From Streptomyces nitrosporeus (GTDB lineage: Bacteria; Actinomycetota; Actinomycetes; Streptomycetales; Streptomycetaceae): DNA of 64,000 nucleotides. The notes beneath the pieces are model-generated. The model was not told the DNA's origin and made no database searches. It saw only the letters and a program-made list of their open reading frames with translations. Both the position numbers and the translations under genes were made by a program. The stretch is taken from the NCBI RefSeq assembly GCF_008704555.1, contig NZ_CP023702.1, positions 5,060,001 to 5,124,000 of the forward strand, written 5' to 3'. Within the stretch, counting starts at the first letter, position 1. Every line of letters starts with the position of its first letter. Below, one piece after another: positions 50,083 through 58,301 of this stretch.

Positions 50083-51998
50083 CCCGCACCCCCCAGTCCC
50101 GGCCCTCCGCCGCGCCGCCGTCCCGCAGGCTCACCACCGCGCAGGCACTGATCACCTTCCTGGCCCGCCAGTACACCGAGCGCGACGGCCGCCGCCAACG
50201 GCTGATCAACGCGACCTGGGGCATCTTCGGACACGGCAACGTCGCCGGTGTCGGCCAGGCCCTCGTCGAGGCCGGGCCCGCGATGCCCTATCTCCAGGGA
50301 CGCAACGAGCAGTCCATGGTCCACGCCGCCGTCGGCTACGCCCGTCAGTCCGGCCGCCTCTCCGCCCACGCCGTCACCACCTCCATCGGCCCCGGCGCCA
50401 CCAATCTCGTCACCGGCGCGGCCCTCGCCACCGTCAACCACCTGCCCGTCCTCCTGCTGCCCGGCGACACCTTCGCGACCCGGCCTGCCGACCCGGTGCT
50501 CCAGCAGCTCGAAGCGCCGCACAGCGGAGACGTGTCGGTCAACGACTGCCTGCGCCCCGTCTCCCGCTACTTCGACCGGATCACCCGCCCCGAGGCCCTG
50601 ATCCCGGCCGCCCTCCAGGCGATGCGCACCCTCACCGACCCCGCCGCCACCGGCGCGGTCACACTCGCCCTGCCGCAGGACGTCCAGGCCGAGGCGTACG
50701 ACTGGCCGGAGGAGTTCTTCGCCGAGCGGACCTGGCACGTACGCAGGCCCGCCCCCGACCCGTACGAACTCGAACAAGCCGTCCGCGCCGTCCGGACCGC
50801 CCGGCGCCCCCTGATCGTCGCGGGTGGCGGCGTCCACCACAGCGCCGCCGAGGAGACCCTCGCCGCGTTCGCCGCCGCCACCCGTATCCCCGTCGCCTCC
50901 ACCCAGGCAGGGAAGGGCTCGCTGCGCCACGACCACCCCGCCGACGTCGGAGGCATCGGGCACACCGGTACCGCCACAGCCGACCACCTCGCCCGCGAAG
51001 CCGACCTGGTCATCGGCGTCGGCACCCGCTACACCGACTTCACCACCGCCTCCGGCACCCTCTTCGCCCACCCCCGCGTCCGCTTCCTCAACCTCAACAT
51101 CACCGGCTTCGACGCCCACAAGCTCGCCGCCCAGCCCCTCGTCGGAGACGCCCGCACCTGCCTGGAAGCGCTCGGCGCCGCCCTCGAAGGCTCCCGCCCC
51201 TGGCGCGTGGACGCCTCCTACGAGACCGAGTACACCGACGCCAAGGAACTCTGGGAACGCCGTGTGGACGCGGCGTACGCCACCCCCGACCCGGACGCCC
51301 GGCCCACCCAGGTCCAGGTCCTGGGACTGCTGGACGCCCTCGTCGACGAGGACGACATCCTGATCAACGCGGCCGGTTCACTCCCCGGCGACCTCCACAG
51401 ACTCTGGCGGACCCGCGCCCCCGGGCAGTACCACGTCGAATACGGCTACTCCTGCATGGGGTACGAGATCCCGGCCGCCCTCGGGGTCCAGCTCGCCGCA
51501 CCGGGACGGCCCGTATGGGCCCTCGTCGGCGACGGCACCTACCTCATGAACCCCACCGAGATCGTCACCGCCGTACAGGAGTCCCTCCCCGTCAAGCTGG
51601 TCGTCCTCCAGAACCACGGGTACGCGTCCATCGGCGGCCTCTCCGCGTCGGTCGGCGCCGAAGGCTTCGGCACCGCCTACCGCTACCGCGCCGAGGACGG
51701 CGGCTACACCGGTCTGCCGCTCCCCGTCGACCTCGCCGCCAACGCCGCCTCACTCGGCATGCGGGTGCTGCGCGCCCGGACGGTGGACGACCTGCGCGCC
51801 GCTCTGGCCGAGGCCCGCACCGCGGACCGCCCCACTTGTGTCTACGTCGAGACCGAAACGCCCGACACAGTGTCGGGGCCGCCTCCCGCGCAGGCGTGGT
51901 GGGATGTTCCCGTGGCCCGGACGGCGACCCGGCCGCAGGCGGTCGAAGCCCGCAAGGAGTACGACCGTCAGGCCGCCACCCGCCGCCACCACCTCTGA
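50079..51998 (+). CDS. iolD: 3D-(3,5/4)-trihydroxycyclohexane-1,2-dione hydrolase (IolD)
   Basis: 639 aa from GTG 50079. Thiamine-diphosphate enzyme of the acetolactate-synthase fold that opens the inositol ring. N-terminal domain: GIFGHGNVAGVGQALVE, LQGRNEQSMVHAAVGYAR (catalytic Glu), TTSIGPGATNLVTGAALA. Central domain: VAGGGVHHSAAEE. C-terminal domain: GYSCMGYEIPAALGVQLA, VWALVGDGTYLMNPTEIVTAVQE, the GDG...N ThDP-Mg motif. Immediately follows iolB by overlap. Confidence 0.96.
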   Translation: MTRTPQSRPSAAPPSRRLTTAQALITFLARQYTERDGRRQRLINATWGIFGHGNVAGVGQALVEAGPAMPYLQGRNEQSMVHAAVGYARQSGRLSAHAVTTSIGPGATNLVTGAALATVNHLPVLLLPGDTFATRPADPVLQQLEAPHSGDVSVNDCLRPVSRYFDRITRPEALIPAALQAMRTLTDPAATGAVTLALPQDVQAEAYDWPEEFFAERTWHVRRPAPDPYELEQAVRAVRTARRPLIVAGGGVHHSAAEETLAAFAAATRIPVASTQAGKGSLRHDHPADVGGIGHTGTATADHLAREADLVIGVGTRYTDFTTASGTLFAHPRVRFLNLNITGFDAHKLAAQPLVGDARTCLEALGAALEGSRPWRVDASYETEYTDAKELWERRVDAAYATPDPDARPTQVQVLGLLDALVDEDDILINAAGSLPGDLHRLWRTRAPGQYHVEYGYSCMGYEIPAALGVQLAAPGRPVWALVGDGTYLMNPTEIVTAVQESLPVKLVVLQNHGYASIGGLSASVGAEGFGTAYRYRAEDGGYTGLPLPVDLAANAASLGMRVLRARTVDDLRAALAEARTADRPTCVYVETETPDTVSGPPPAQAWWDVPVARTATRPQAVEARKEYDRQAATRRHHL

Positions 51999-52150
51999 AC
52001 CCGGCGCGCCGCACGCCCGTACCGTCCGCCCCGTACCGCACACCCGTACCGCCGCCCCGGCCCGGCGCGCCGCCCCCGTGCCGCCGCCATCCGTGAACCC
52101 GGCGCGCCACGCGCCCGTACCGCCGACTCCGTACCGCACATCCCGTACCG
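51996..52150. repeat. Imperfect repeats after iolD, including its stop-codon context
   Basis: TGAACCCGGCGCGCC occurs at the iolD stop (51996) and again near 52094, each followed by CACGCGCCCGTACCG-like sequence; GTACCGC(C/A)CCCGTACCG units fill the rest. The array reaches to the ribosome site of mmsA (GAAGGAG, 52161-52167). Confidence 0.65.
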
Positions 52151-52174
52151 CGCCACCTGTGAAGGAGCCCCGCC

Positions 52175-53674
52175 TTGAAGACCCTCAACCACTGGATCGG
52201 TGGCAAGACCGTCGAGGGGACGTCGGGTAACTACGGCCCGGTCACCGACCCGGCGACCGGCGCCGTCACCACCCGGGTCGCCCTCGCCTCCGCCGACGAG
52301 GTGGACACCGCCGTCGCCGCCGCGAAGGCCGCGTACGCCACCTGGGGCACCTCCTCGCTCTCCGCCCGCACGAGCGTCCTCTTCCGCTACCGGGCCCTGC
52401 TGGACGCCCACCGCGACCAGATCGCCGCACTGATCACCGCCGAACACGGCAAGGTGCACTCCGACGCCCTCGGCGAGGTCGCCCGCGGCCTGGAGATCGT
52501 CGAACTGGCCTGCGGGATCACCACCCAGCTCAAGGGCGAGCTCTCCACCGAGGTGTCCAGCCGGGTCGACGTGGCCTCGATCCGCCGGCCGGTCGGCGTC
52601 GTCGCCGGGATCACCCCGTTCAACTTCCCGGCCATGGTGCCGATGTGGATGTTCCCGCTGGCCGTCGCCTGCGGCAACACCTTCGTCCTCAAGCCCAGCG
52701 AGAAGGACCCCTCGGCGGCGAACCTGCTGGCCGAACTCGCGGCGGAGGCGGGCCTGCCCGACGGCGTACTGAACGTGGTCCACGGCGACAAGGCCGCGGT
52801 CGACGCCCTCCTCGCCCACCCCGACGTCGCCGCCGTCTCCTTCGTCGGATCCACCCCGATCGCCCGTCACATCCACACCACCGCCTCCGCGAACGGCAAG
52901 CGCGTACAGGCCCTCGGCGGTGCGAAGAACCACATGCTGGTCCTCCCCGACGCCGATCTGGACGCCGCCGCGGACGCCGCCGTGTCCGCCGCGTACGGCT
53001 CCGCCGGTGAGCGCTGCATGGCCATCTCGGCCGTCGTCGCGGTCGGTTCGGCCGGGGACGGCCTGGTCGCCCGGATCAAGGAACGCGCCGAGAAGATCAA
53101 GATCGGCCCCGGCACCGACCCCGCCTCCGAGATGGGCCCGCTCATCACCGCCGCCCACCGCGACAAGGTCGCCTCCTACGTCACCGGCGCCGCGGCCCAG
53201 GGCGCCGACGTCGTCCTCGACGGCACGGGGTACACGGTCGACGGCTTCGAGGACGGCCACTGGATCGGCATCTCCCTCCTCGACCACGTCTCCACCGACT
53301 CCGACGCCTACCGGGACGAGATCTTCGGCCCCGTGCTGTGCGTGCTGCGCGTCGGCACGTACGAGGAAGGCGTCGCCCTGATGAACGCCTCGCCGTTCGG
53401 CAACGGCACCGCGATCTTCACCCGCGACGGCGGAGCCGCCCGCCGCTTCCAGCTGGAGATCGAGGCCGGCATGGTCGGCGTCAACGTCCCGATCCCCGTC
53501 CCCGTGGGCTACCACTCCTTCGGCGGCTGGAAGGACTCCCTCTTCGGCGACCACCACATCTACGGCGACGACGGCGTGCGCTTCTACACCCGGGGCAAGG
53601 TCATCACCACCCGCTGGCCCGACCCGGCCGACGCCCCCACCGGCGTGGACCTCGGCTTCCCGCGCAACCACTGA
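52175..53674 (+). CDS. mmsA: CoA-acylating methylmalonate-semialdehyde dehydrogenase
   Basis: 499 aa from TTG 52175 (GAAGGAG 8 nt upstream). ALDH fold: VGVVAGITPFNFPAMVPMWMFPLAVACGNTFVLKPSEKDP, SFVGSTPIARHIHTTAS, GAKNHMLVLPDADLDAA, catalytic Cys in AYGSAGERCMAISAVV (~282), EIFGPVLCVLRVG. GVNVPIPVPVGYHSFGGWKDSLFGD is typical of the MMSDH subfamily. It oxidises malonate or methylmalonate semialdehyde to acetyl- or propionyl-CoA, the last step of inositol (and valine) breakdown. Last gene of the iol block. Confidence 0.96.
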   Translation: MKTLNHWIGGKTVEGTSGNYGPVTDPATGAVTTRVALASADEVDTAVAAAKAAYATWGTSSLSARTSVLFRYRALLDAHRDQIAALITAEHGKVHSDALGEVARGLEIVELACGITTQLKGELSTEVSSRVDVASIRRPVGVVAGITPFNFPAMVPMWMFPLAVACGNTFVLKPSEKDPSAANLLAELAAEAGLPDGVLNVVHGDKAAVDALLAHPDVAAVSFVGSTPIARHIHTTASANGKRVQALGGAKNHMLVLPDADLDAAADAAVSAAYGSAGERCMAISAVVAVGSAGDGLVARIKERAEKIKIGPGTDPASEMGPLITAAHRDKVASYVTGAAAQGADVVLDGTGYTVDGFEDGHWIGISLLDHVSTDSDAYRDEIFGPVLCVLRVGTYEEGVALMNASPFGNGTAIFTRDGGAARRFQLEIEAGMVGVNVPIPVPVGYHSFGGWKDSLFGDHHIYGDDGVRFYTRGKVITTRWPDPADAPTGVDLGFPRNH

Positions 53675-53735
53675 GATTCCTGTGAGCTTCCTGGCCAACC
53701 GCTGAGCGCCTGGCCAACCACTGAGCGCCGGGTCC
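53663..53735. repeat. Short repeats echoing the mmsA stop codon
   Basis: CAACCACTGA at the mmsA end (53665-53674) recurs as CCAACCGCTGAGCGCC and CCAACCACTGAGCGCC within the next 60 bp, each preceded by CTGG. It resembles the 23-bp stop-codon repeats at 26717. The rest of 53736-53947 shows no gene. Confidence 0.65.
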
Positions 53736-53960
53736 CGGACGCGCCCGCCGGGGCCCGGCGGCGGGGCCCTGGCGCCCGGACTCCGGCGGCTCGGCCCTGG
53801 AGGCTTGGCCCGGCCGCAAGCACTTCGAGCCGCGGATCGCCCTGCCGTACGCCGTCCCGGGTGCCAGCCATACCGCCCTGGGCTTCTTGCCGCCTGTGCC
53901 CGCATCGGTGAAAGGGGTCGAGGGCGGCGAGAGCGGCCGCCGGACTCCCTGGCCAGGGAG

Positions 53961-54164
53961 TTGCTCCCCGCACGTGCGGGGGTGACCCCGATCAGGCGGT
54001 GCGTGTCGAGCGAGGCGACGGCTGCTCCCCGCGTTGCGGGGATGACCCCATCCTCAGCGCGGGCATCTGCCCGGGCCGACTCTGCTCCCCGCGTACGCGG
54101 GGATATTCCGGCCGGAACAGGTCTGTCGGGTGGGCGAAGATACTTCCCGCACGCGGGGAAGCCC
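53961..54164. CRISPR. CRISPR remnant 1: four degenerate type I-E-like repeats
   Basis: Repeat-like units at 53961-53989, 54022-54049, 54082-54109 and 54143-54164 resemble CTGCTCCCCGCGCACGCGGGGATGACCCC, the actinobacterial I-E consensus, with increasing damage (deletions, ATATTCC end, missing TGCT). Spacers are 32, 32 and 33 bp, giving the 60- to 61-bp period of type I-E. CCTGGCCAGG precedes the first repeat by 3 bp, as in remnant 2. No cas genes are in the window. Confidence 0.82.
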
Positions 54165-54563
54165 GTCGCCGAGGCCGGGTAAAGGTACTCGAACTCGTTC
54201 TGTACTCCGATGGCGGCCTACGGCTTCGCGGGGGAAGCGGATAAATGGGCGCGGAGCCAGAATTTCACACCAGTTGCCGCTGACCTTCCCCCGGGAAGGC
54301 GCCGGAGCATCATTCTGAGCCAATGGTGAAGTCTTCACGGGCGAAACCGAGGGGCTCGCGTGCACCGGTCGGGAGCAGGTCGTTGCTGTGGCCATGAGAG
54401 GCAGATGTATGGGGCACTTTTGCGCCGTCTTCTGGGCCCGGCGGGCCGAAGAAAGAAACGGAGATGGCTGGAGAGGGAGCAGTTGGGTTTACTTCCCGTC
54501 GAAGATCCCACAACGACCTGCCGCGACATCTTGCGATGCGCGGCAGCTTGAGAGGAGATCACC
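54165..54563. other. Gap between CRISPR remnant 1 and the secreted protein gene
   Basis: Less GC-rich than the surroundings, with an AT-richer area near 54230-54330 (GATAAATGGGC, AGAATTTCACACC) that probably contains the promoter of the gene at 54564. A GAAGGCGCC-rich segment and GGGCCCGGCGGGCC (54434-54448) are short inverted repeats. No ORF is supported. Confidence 0.35.
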
Positions 54564-54944
54564 TTGAAGTTGCTCGCTCGTTTTCGGAAGACCAAGAGGA
54601 CGGCGATCCTTTCCACAGCCCTTCTCGGCCTGGTCATCCCGACGAACGCTCTGCTCACCGCCACGCCGGCCGCCGCTGTCTCTTGCAGCGGATGGGGATG
54701 GAGCAACCCCGACGCAGGCCACGGTTACATGACGAAGAGCGGTACCCATCTGAAGTCCGGCCCGTACTCGGCATGCGCCGACCTGACGACCACGGTCCCC
54801 GTCGGCACCCACCTGTACTACCACTGTTACGTGGTGAACGACTACGGCAACACCTGGACCCACGTGCGGATCGACGGAACGAGCATCGAGGGCTGGACTT
54901 CGGACGACAACCTCGACGACAACGGGGCGACCAGCCGCTGCTGA
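54564..54944 (+). CDS. Secreted Cys-rich SH3-like protein
   Basis: 126 aa from TTG 54564 (GAGGAG 7 nt upstream). Signal peptide: basic KLLARFRKTKRT, hydrophobic AILSTALLGLVIPTNALL, cleavage near ATPAAA-VS (~38). The mature part, CSGWGWSNPDAGHGYMTKSGTHLKSGPYSAC...TTVPVGTHLYYHCYVVNDYGNTWTHVRIDGTSIEGWTSDDNL...C, is a bacterial SH3-like (SH3b) domain with four or five Cys for disulphides. SH3b domains of this kind bind cell-wall or extracellular targets; its partner is unknown. Lower GC and a TTG start set it apart from its neighbours. Confidence 0.83.
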   Translation: MKLLARFRKTKRTAILSTALLGLVIPTNALLTATPAAAVSCSGWGWSNPDAGHGYMTKSGTHLKSGPYSACADLTTTVPVGTHLYYHCYVVNDYGNTWTHVRIDGTSIEGWTSDDNLDDNGATSRC

Positions 54945-55245
54945 GTCCGTGGCGGTGCCGCTCCGCAACTGAGGAGATCTGGTCCCCGGTCGGAGCCACC
55001 CGCTGACAGTGATGTGACCGGTGTTTCTGCTGATGAGCTGACTTGCCCACGGGCTGTCGTCGCCGACTGCCCTGTCCGAGGTCGTCGACCCGTCGGCGGG
55101 ACCACCGGTCACGTGGCCGGACGGGCTTTGCCACGTCAGGAACCCGGCCGGCTGGGGCTTTTCCGGGCGGCGTCGGTGGACACCCCCGCACCGCGTACGG
55201 AAAACCAGATGCCGGGGCGCACCGGGGTCGCGCATCCTGGGCCGC
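54945..55245. other. 301-bp gap without recognised genes
   Basis: Contains two divergent short open frames with no family features. CTGCTGAGTCCG after the previous stop starts no clear hairpin. The last 40 bp carry the likely promoter/RBS area of the DUF4291 gene. Confidence 0.3.
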
Positions 55246-55851
55246 ATGAACGACCCTCTCCTTCCGCCCCGTTACGAGATCCGCGCACAGCACACCGAGT
55301 CCACCGTCACCGTGTACCAGGCGTACCGTCCCGCCATCGGACTGCCGGCCGCACGCGACGGGAGGTTTCCCGACGCGTGGAAACGGGAGCGGATGACGTG
55401 GATCAAGCCGAGTTTCCTGTGGATGATGTACCGCTGCGGATGGGGGACGAAGGAGGGACAGGAGGTCGTCCTCGCCGTCGAGATCGAACGGAGCGGTCTC
55501 GCCTGGGCCCTGGAGAACGCCGAACTCTCCCACTACGTGCGGGGTGTGCACGAGGACCAGGCGGCGTGGAAGCGGGCGCTGCGTGCGGCACCGGCCCGGG
55601 TGCAGTGGGACCCCGAACGTGACCTGGACCTGAACCCGCTCGGGTACCGCTCGCTGCAACTCGGACTGGCGGGAGAGGCATCCCGGCGTTACGCGGACGA
55701 GTGGACGGTGTCCATACGCGATGTCACACCCCTGGCGCGTGAGGTGCACGCGGCCGTGCGGGCGGGGGAGCGGGAGAGGGCAGCCGCCCTGCTGCCCGTG
55801 GAGACGCCGCTGGACCTGGGAGCCCCGCGTCCGGTGGCGGCAGCGGTGTGA
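55246..55851 (+). CDS. DUF4291-family protein
   Basis: 201 aa, full family length. YEIRAQHTESTVTVYQAYRPAIGLPAARDGRFPDAWKRERMTWIKPSFLWMMYRCGWGTKEGQEVVLAVEIER is the family core, followed by VQWDPERDLDLNPLGYRSLQLGL and WTVSIRDVTPLAREVHAAVRAGE. The family is widespread in bacteria and fungi, and no activity has been assigned to my knowledge. It stands alone with no operon partner. Confidence 0.9.
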   Translation: MNDPLLPPRYEIRAQHTESTVTVYQAYRPAIGLPAARDGRFPDAWKRERMTWIKPSFLWMMYRCGWGTKEGQEVVLAVEIERSGLAWALENAELSHYVRGVHEDQAAWKRALRAAPARVQWDPERDLDLNPLGYRSLQLGLAGEASRRYADEWTVSIRDVTPLAREVHAAVRAGERERAAALLPVETPLDLGAPRPVAAAV

Positions 55852-56033
55852 GCCCTCGCGGGTGACACCCGGCTGTACGGGAACCCTGCCGCCCCTGTGC
55901 CCCTGCCGCCTCTGTGCCTCTGTGCCTCTGTGCGGGATCGTCGACCGGGCCGAGCACGGCCGACAGCTGTACTCTGCTGCGGAAGTTGAAGATGTACAGG
56001 ACACACACGTGGGCTTTCGGCGGGGGGCGAAGG

Positions 56034-56423
56034 ATGCGCGTACGTCAGGCCGTTCTCCCTGTTCTCGCCCTGCTGGTGCTGACGACAGCGGGGTGTTCCT
56101 CATCCGGGGACGAGGACGGGGACGGAGACGATCAGAGGCTGACCGGGCTGCGGGAGACCTACTGCAGGGAACTGGGGATGTGGCAGAGGGTGCGGAACTC
56201 CGCGGACACGGTCACCCCGGACCCGTCGGCGTACGACGAGGCCGGGGACGTGGCTCAGGACGTGTTGCGCGCGATGCGCCCGCTCCGGGAGGAGAGCGTC
56301 CACGGGGGAGCCACCACCTTGGGCGAGGCGACGGCGCGGACGGTCGGCAACAGCGACGGCGAGGCGGAGGGGAGCGTCGTGCGGTACTGCGCTGACGCCG
56401 GCTTCGAGACGCTGACACGCTGA
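56034..56423 (+). CDS. Small putative lipoprotein
   Basis: 129 aa from ATG 56034 (GAAGG upstream). Signal: RVRQAVLPVLALLVLTTAGC with lipobox TAGC (Cys ~20). The mature protein starts SSSGDEDGDGDDQRLTGL, an acidic spacer, then a helical domain, YCRELGMWQRVRNSADTV...VLRAMRPLREES, with two further Cys (TYCREL, RYCADAG). No family is recognised. Confidence 0.75.
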   Translation: MRVRQAVLPVLALLVLTTAGCSSSGDEDGDGDDQRLTGLRETYCRELGMWQRVRNSADTVTPDPSAYDEAGDVAQDVLRAMRPLREESVHGGATTLGEATARTVGNSDGEAEGSVVRYCADAGFETLTR

Positions 56424-56558
56424 GGGCCGTCCGCCAAAGCTCCCTCGGAGGCGAGCCGAGAGCAGGAGGACCACCCGTCGGCTTCCGGGGAGGCGAGGTC
56501 TCTTTGGAAACGAAGCGTGCGCGGCGCGGGGGCCGTGCGCACCGGGGAGAATCGCCCC

Positions 56559-57772
56559 ATGCGGATTCTGATCATCACCGCCGGTTCACGAGGAGACGTC
56601 GCGCCCTTCACCGGCCTGGGGCGGCGCCTGCTGGACGCGGGCCATCAGGTCGCCGTAGCCGCTCACCCGTCCTTCGCCGCACTCGTCGGCGGGTGCGGTC
56701 TCGATCACCGGCCCATGCCGGGAGACCCGCAGGAGCTGATCCGGGGCTGGGCCCGTGCCGCGACGCGGGAGGAACGCCGGGCGTTGACGAGGGCGTACGC
56801 GGACGGGCTCGCCGACGGAGTGGCGCAGGCCGTGGCGGGCGGAACCGACCTGGTACTCACCGCCTTCGGCCCGGCACCGCTCAGCCGGGCAGCCGGTGAG
56901 GCGTTCGGGGTCCCCGTCATCGGTACCTACCTCGTACCGCAGTTCGCCACCCGGCAGTTCGCCCTGCCCGGCGCCCAGGACACCGGAGAGCTGGGGCCGG
57001 AGGGCAACCTCGCCGCAGGCCAGGAAGTGCTGAGGCGTGCGGAAGGGCTCTTCGCCGGCGCCGTGACCCGGCTGCGGGCCCGCCTCGGACTGCCCGCCGC
57101 CCCGCCCTCCGTACCGGCGGACACCGGGCCGGTCTTCCACGGTTTCAGCCAGCTGGCGGTTCCGCGCCCGGAGGACTGGCCGTCCCGGGCCGAAGTGACG
57201 GGCTACTGGTGGCCTCCGAGGCCGTACGGCTGGCAGCCCCCGGCTGAACTGACCGACTTCCTCCAGGACGGTCCGCCCCCGGTGTTCATCGGATTCGGCA
57301 GTATGGCGCCGGGGCACGGGGAACGGCTCAGCGAACTGGTGACGGCGGCGGTGAAGCGGGCAGGAGTACGCGCGGTGGTGCAGGCGGGATGGGCCGGACT
57401 GGACGGCTGCGGACCGGACACCCTGGCCATCGGCGACCTCCCGCACGACTGGCTGTTCCCCGCACCGCCGCCGTCGTCCACCACGCCGGGGCGGGCACCA
57501 CCGGAGCCGGACTGCGGGCCGGGGTGCCCGCCCTGCCGGTACCTGTCATGGCCGACCAGCCGTTCTGGGCCTCCCGGCTGCACCGGTTGGGTGTCGCCCC
57601 CCGGCCACTGCCGTTCCAGGACCTCACCGCCGAAACCCTCGGTGACGCGATCACGTCCTGTCTGGCCGAGCCGTCCTATCGCCACCGTGCGACCGAACTC
57701 GCCCGTGGCATCGCCGCGGAGGACGGCGCGGGGGCGGTGCTGGCCCACATCGGACCGGGCGGGCCCGGGTGA
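56559..57772 (+). pseudogene. UGT-type glycosyltransferase with a single frameshift
   Basis: ATG 56559 (GGGGAGA upstream) begins MRILIITAGSRGDVAPFTGLGRRLLDAGHQVAVAAHPSF, a GT1 N-terminal domain. Then PPVFIGFGSMAPGHGERLSELV and AIGDLPHDWLFP. At the C-run 57458-57461 one C is missing. The correct continuation, RTAAVVHHAGAGTTGAGLRAGVPALPVPVMADQPFWASRLHRLGVAP (the donor-binding HHAGAGTT...D-Q motif), is in the next frame and ends at 57772. Both halves are otherwise intact, so either a recent mutation or a sequencing error in a homopolymer. Resembles sterol/macrolide-type UDP-glucosyltransferases. As read, the product would be truncated and inactive. Confidence 0.85.
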
Positions 57773-57892
57773 ACCCGGCGCTTCTCGGCGGCTGGGCGGG
57801 CGGGTACTTTGGAGCCTGTGTGCCTCGGGCCGGAAGCGGTGAAGACGGACCAGAACGGCAAGGCCGGCCGATAGAGCCCCTGGCCAGGAAGA

Positions 57893-58164
57893 CTGCTCCG
57901 CCGCCTGTGCGGGGATGACCCCCTGTCCGAGCCGGAGGCGGAGGCCAACCGGCTCTGCTCCCCGCACGTGCGGGGATGACCCCACGCGGATCGTACCCAC
58001 CGGCTTGCCCGGTATCCGCTCCCCGCGCACGCGGGGATGACCCCACCCCGGGCGGTGACATCGGTATCGGGTACCTCCGCTCCCCGAGTGCGGGGATGAC
58101 CCCGGCGACGTGCGCATCGGCGAGGGAGGCAGCCTCTGTTCCCCGCGCACGCGGGGATGCCTCC
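57893..58164. CRISPR. CRISPR remnant 2: five type I-E-like repeats, four 32-bp spacers
   Basis: Repeats at 57893-57922, 57955-57983, 58016-58044, 58077-58103 and 58136-58164. Repeat 2 reads CTGCTCCCCGCAC plus GTGCGGGGATGACCCC; repeats 1 and 5 are damaged at their outer ends and repeat 4 has a 2-bp deletion. All four spacers are exactly 32 bp. CCTGGCCAGG (57879-57888) precedes the first repeat. Same orientation and consensus as remnant 1, 3.7 kb away. Confidence 0.88.
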
Positions 58165-58301
58165 GCCCTCGCCCCGTCCCCGTACCCGCGTTGCCGTACC
58201 GCACCCGGAGTACGAGCGGCCCGCCCGTACCCCCAGGGGAGGGCGGTGGCCTCCCCCCGGGGTGGGCCCGGGACGCGGAACCAGCCGTTTAGGGTCGAGA
58301 C

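Noticed and set aside
53961..58164. Functional CRISPR-Cas system
   Set aside because: Repeats are degenerate, arrays short and no cas gene is present, so only remnants are claimed.
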